A DNA stretch of 62,320 nt from Lachnospiraceae bacterium UBA1818 (GTDB lineage Bacteria > Bacillota > Clostridia > Lachnospirales > Lachnospiraceae), in the NCBI GenBank assembly GCA_904419285.1, contig CAJFQZ010000023.1, positions 1 through 62,320 of the forward strand. Reading direction: 5' to 3'. The position numbers and the translations under genes were made by a program. Of the stretch, positions 60,257 to 62,320 are shown in pieces (positions within the stretch are counted from its first letter, which is position 1; each line of letters starts with the position of its first letter). Below the pieces are notes generated by a model. It worked only from the letters and a program-made list of their open reading frames with translations. It did not search any database and was not told the origin of the DNA.

Positions 60257-60529
60257 TTATAGTCGGTTTATCCAGTACAGCGCGGCAGCAATATCCCCGT
60301 CTGCTCCAATGGAGCGGTCTGCAATCTCATTCGGAATATAGATTTCCCCTTTATTGAATGTGATATAGGCGGAATGGGGCTCTGCAGCGGTAAGCTGCAT
60401 CAGGGGTTCCTTGATCATGCGGTTGCGCCAGCCGACTCCAAACTCCAGGATGACCAGTTTCTTTCCGTGGTATTTCCGGATGAAATTGTAATAGTCCTGC
60501 ATTTTCTTCCGGAATTGTCCTGTAAGCAT
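60257..60529 (-). pseudogene. C-terminal fragment of a Sir2-like protein
   Basis: The 90 residues contain YHGKKLVILEFGVGWRNRMI, KEPLMQLTAAEPHSAYITFN and YIPNEIADRSIGADGDIAAA. This is the end of Sir2-type NAD-dependent deacetylases, where LELGVG precedes the last Rossmann strand and a D-x-D near the end. The first two thirds, with the catalytic His and zinc cysteines, is missing. The upstream region holds an Rrf2 promoter on the other strand, so the deletion removed the start. Confidence 0.6.
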
Positions 60530-60565
60530 CGTTGACTTCCTTTTTTATGGGTGTTATTATTAAAA

Positions 60566-60602
60566 TTACATGGTGCATTATAGCATGTTAATTTATAAAT
60601 TA
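60566..60602 (+). promoter_or_regulatory. Rrf2 promoter with overlapping palindrome
   Basis: TTACAT (60566-60571), 17 bases, then TAATTT (60589-60594). The perfect 14-bp palindrome TAATTTA-TAAATTA (60589-60602) covers the -10 box, fitting autorepression by the Rrf2 protein encoded downstream. Confidence 0.6.
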
Positions 60603-60639
60603 CAAGCGGCGAAGAAAATTTTTAAGATGAGGTGCAGCA

Positions 60640-61122
60640 ATGAAATATTCGACGAAACTGAGCGACACGATCCATCTTCTTGTCTTTCTTTATCTGGCAG
60701 AGGGGGACAGGATAACAAGCGCAAAGATTGCGGAGAGTGTAAAGACAAATCCCGCCTATATCCGTCAGCTGATGTCTGCGTTAAAAAAGGGAGGGCTTAT
60801 TACCTCGGACCGGGGGCAGGCGAATGCTGCTCTGACGAGAAACGTGGACCGGATCACTATGCTGGATATCTACCGTGCGGTGGAAGGGGAAAAGCCACTT
60901 CTTCATCTGGATATACACACAAATCCGGAGTGCGGCGTGGGAGTCAATATCCAGCTGGCCATCGGTGATTTTTATCGGGAAGTACAGGATGCGGCAGAAC
61001 AGAAGATGAGGAAGATCACACTTAAGGATATCATTGAGCGTTACTATGAGAAGGCAGAGACCGCAGAACAGGAATTCGTGGACCTGACTGCCGTGATGAC
61101 AAATCAGACAGCATGGAAATGA
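60640..61122 (+). CDS. Rrf2 family transcriptional regulator
   Basis: A 160-residue regulator. The winged helix is STKLSDTIHLLVFLYLAEGD, RITSAKIAESVKTNPAYIRQ and LMSALKKGGLITSDRGQANA. The Fe-S-type cysteine triad of IscR/NsrR is not present; only one Cys (NPECGVG) is seen, so it is probably a cluster-free member sensing something else. GATGAGGTGC precedes the start. The patatin-like gene follows 16 bases later, so the pair is one operon. Confidence 0.87.
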   Translation: MKYSTKLSDTIHLLVFLYLAEGDRITSAKIAESVKTNPAYIRQLMSALKKGGLITSDRGQANAALTRNVDRITMLDIYRAVEGEKPLLHLDIHTNPECGVGVNIQLAIGDFYREVQDAAEQKMRKITLKDIIERYYEKAETAEQEFVDLTAVMTNQTAWK

Positions 61123-61138
61123 ACAGGAGGAGATCAGA

Positions 61139-61861
61139 ATGGAGAAACAGAAGAAAATCGGGCTGGTAGTAGAAGGAGGCGGAATGAAATGCGCTTACAA
61201 TGCAGGAATTCTGGATGCCTTTCTTGACCGTAAGATCACCTTTGACTACTGTATCGGTGTGTCGGGCGGATCGGGAAATGTAGCGTCTTATATAGCAGGG
61301 CAGAGAGGAAGGAATCTCCGGTTTTTTACAGACCATATTCATTCGCCGAAGTATTTCGGACTGAAAAGCCTGCTAAGGACGGGAAATTTGTTCGGGCTTG
61401 ACTACATTTATTCCGAACTGACTAATTCCACGGGGGAGGATCCGCTGGATTTTGCGGCGATCATGAAGAATCCCACGGAATATGAAGTTGTAGCGACCAA
61501 TGCCCTGACCGGAGAGGCTGAGTACTTTGGAAAAGAAGATATGAAACAGGATGATTATAAGCCAATCATGGCGTCCAGTGCGATCCCTGCGGCCTGCCGT
61601 CCAGTTGAGATTGACGGTATACCTTATTATGACGGCGGCATCGCTGACGCCATTCCGGTGCGCCATGCGTTAGAAAAGGAATGTGACCGTCTGGTGGTCA
61701 TTCTGTCCAAACGGCGGGATTATGTAAGAAAGCCTCAGGGAATGCGGTTCCTGTATTCCACAATCTGCCGGAAATATCCGAAGATCATAGAGGCGATCGA
61801 CCAGAGACATATTACATATACAAAAAATCAGAAAGAAGTTTATCATTTTCTACACCTATAA
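61139..61861 (+). CDS. Patatin-like phospholipase, probably shortened
   Basis: A 240-residue lipase-like protein. GLVVEGGGMKCAYNAGILDA is the oxyanion motif, IGVSGGSGNVASY holds the nucleophile Ser (GxSxG) and YYDGGIADAIPVRHA the catalytic Asp. Relatives of this type usually run to about 280 residues, but this frame ends in KEVYHFLHL where sequence from an opposite-strand GNAT gene begins, so the C-terminus is replaced. Both catalytic residues are intact. AACAGGAGGAG precedes the start. It is cotranscribed with Rrf2. Confidence 0.75.
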   Translation: MEKQKKIGLVVEGGGMKCAYNAGILDAFLDRKITFDYCIGVSGGSGNVASYIAGQRGRNLRFFTDHIHSPKYFGLKSLLRTGNLFGLDYIYSELTNSTGEDPLDFAAIMKNPTEYEVVATNALTGEAEYFGKEDMKQDDYKPIMASSAIPAACRPVEIDGIPYYDGGIADAIPVRHALEKECDRLVVILSKRRDYVRKPQGMRFLYSTICRKYPKIIEAIDQRHITYTKNQKEVYHFLHL

Positions 61862-62024
61862 ACTGGGACCCGCTGTAAATAGCGTCCCTTACCATGTCTT
61901 GTGAGGGAAATCCACCTTTATTTCCATCAGGCAGGAAATCCTTTTCGCCAAGGACTGCGCACATCACATTGTAAAATGATATGATTTTTTCAAAATCGCA
62001 CATTGAAGCTTGCTTAATCTTCAT
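61812..62024 (-). pseudogene. N-terminal remnant of a GNAT acetyltransferase
   Basis: Starting at 62024 with GAGGTAAGAAAATA upstream, the frame reads MKIKQASMCDFEKIISFYNV, then VLGEKDFLPDGNKGGFPSQD and AIYSGSQFIGVEN. This is the opening of a GNAT protein (first helix and strands). After about residue 63 the family sense ends, where the reverse strand is the end of the patatin-like gene. The acetyl-CoA-binding motif is lacking, so it cannot be active. Confidence 0.55.
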
Positions 62025-62160
62025 TATTTTCTTACCTCGTACACAGATTTTAAGATAGTCTATCACAGAAATCTAAAGATTTCCACTTAATACAAAACGT
62101 ATCCGTTTTACCATCAGGAATCCTGTTTTTCATGATTAATGACTCATTCCCCGAAAATTG

Positions 62161-62206
62161 AACAGGTCAGCGGCCGGCTGTCACCAACCTGCACCTCTGA
62201 CCTGTT
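62161..62206. terminator. Terminator for the gene entering from the right end
   Basis: AACAGGTCAG (62161-62170) pairs perfectly with CTGACCTGTT (62197-62206). Read on the minus strand it is followed by CAATTTTC; it lies 38 bases past the stop of the partial gene at 62244. Confidence 0.75.
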
Positions 62207-62243
62207 TTAAACGTCTTGCCTGTCTGTTATGGATCGGCTCGAT

Positions 62244-62320
62244 TTATGCAATTTTTGTAACTTTGTAATCCTGATCCTCCACGGCTTTTTTGAGTGCATC
62301 GTCGCTGACGTCAGCATCCA
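62244..62320 (-). CDS. Partial C-terminus, heavy-metal-associated (CopZ-like) domain
   Basis: Only the last 24 residues are in the window: DADVSDDALKKAVEDQDYKV followed by TKIA and a stop. This is the closing helix and strand of an HMA domain, as found in CopZ-type copper chaperones or at the end of copper P-type ATPases of Lachnospiraceae. Which of the two it is cannot be decided without the sequence beyond 62320. Confidence 0.55.
   Translation of the reverse strand, partial: DADVSDDALKKAVEDQDYKVTKIA

Noticed and set aside
1-62320. CRISPR arrays, tRNA and rRNA genes
   Set aside because: No regularly spaced repeat array, cloverleaf-like sequence or rRNA stretch was seen when reading through; a covariance search was not possible.

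Overview
The window looks like a chromosome segment of a gut Clostridia bacterium of the Lachnospiraceae type. This is an inference from the gene set: a bile salt hydrolase, a group B [FeFe] hydrogenase, a fused homocysteine methyltransferase/MTHFR, hybrid cluster protein, DUF3877, TnpV, a Trp T-box leader and many one-component regulators. Strong AGGAGG ribosome binding sites and moderate GC after about 5 kb agree with it. No rRNA, tRNA or CRISPR array was seen.

Layout. (1) 1-3.2 kb is AT-rich mobile debris: TnpV, a TetR regulator with a frameshifted alpha/beta hydrolase, a KTR zinc-ribbon protein and the tail of a relaxase. (2) 3.3-14.8 kb is an accessory island with many broken genes: a SpoVK/CbxX AAA ATPase, a WYL regulator, a DUF2779 nuclease-like protein, a SLOG protein, four proteins related by a shared PF..GDIL core, a CX5R phosphatase-like protein and a cREC receiver protein. 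Six genes here and in the mobile debris carry reading-frame breaks (seven breaks in all), while few appear elsewhere. (3) 15.0-16.2 kb is a replication-module scar, a CHC2 primase-like gene and a VapE-like stub joined to the tail of a DUF2975 gene and its XRE partner.

(4) 16.3-22.3 kb holds a bile salt hydrolase, then a tryptophan T-box leader driving an iron-type dehydrogenase and a YkvI-like transporter, then an AGCS symporter. (5) 22.4-33.3 kb mixes remnants (SdpI, MATE) with AraC, an esterase, an acetyltransferase, HAD, LysR and MerR genes. It also has an ABC importer trio with a structured leader, a MATE pump and an iron-sulfur aldo/keto reductase. (6) 33.3-33.6 kb carries two copies of a long palindromic repeat, followed by the hydrogenase and DUF3877.

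(7) 36-42.7 kb contains a membrane-anchored MerR with a clear 19-bp-spacer operator promoter, hcp divergent from a Crp/Fnr regulator across a perfect palindrome, and a LysR regulator divergent from a split chromate transporter. (8) 42.9-47.7 kb is potABCD for polyamine uptake, followed by a convergent ThrE-type exporter. (9) 49.3-60.2 kb carries a FAD oxidoreductase, MarR, an unknown protein, an arginase-family protein, the methionine/folate fusion enzyme, an MFS remnant, small membrane proteins, flavodoxin, SDR and two aldo/keto reductases. (10) 60.2-62.3 kb contains a Sir2 tail, Rrf2 plus a shortened patatin, a GNAT head and the tail of a heavy-metal-associated domain protein that runs off the window.

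Common themes are redox and anaerobic stress (hydrogenase, Hcp, flavodoxin, reductases), uptake and export of amino acids and polyamines, and repeated gain and loss of accessory genes leaving readable scars. All functional names come from reading motifs by eye; no database search was possible.
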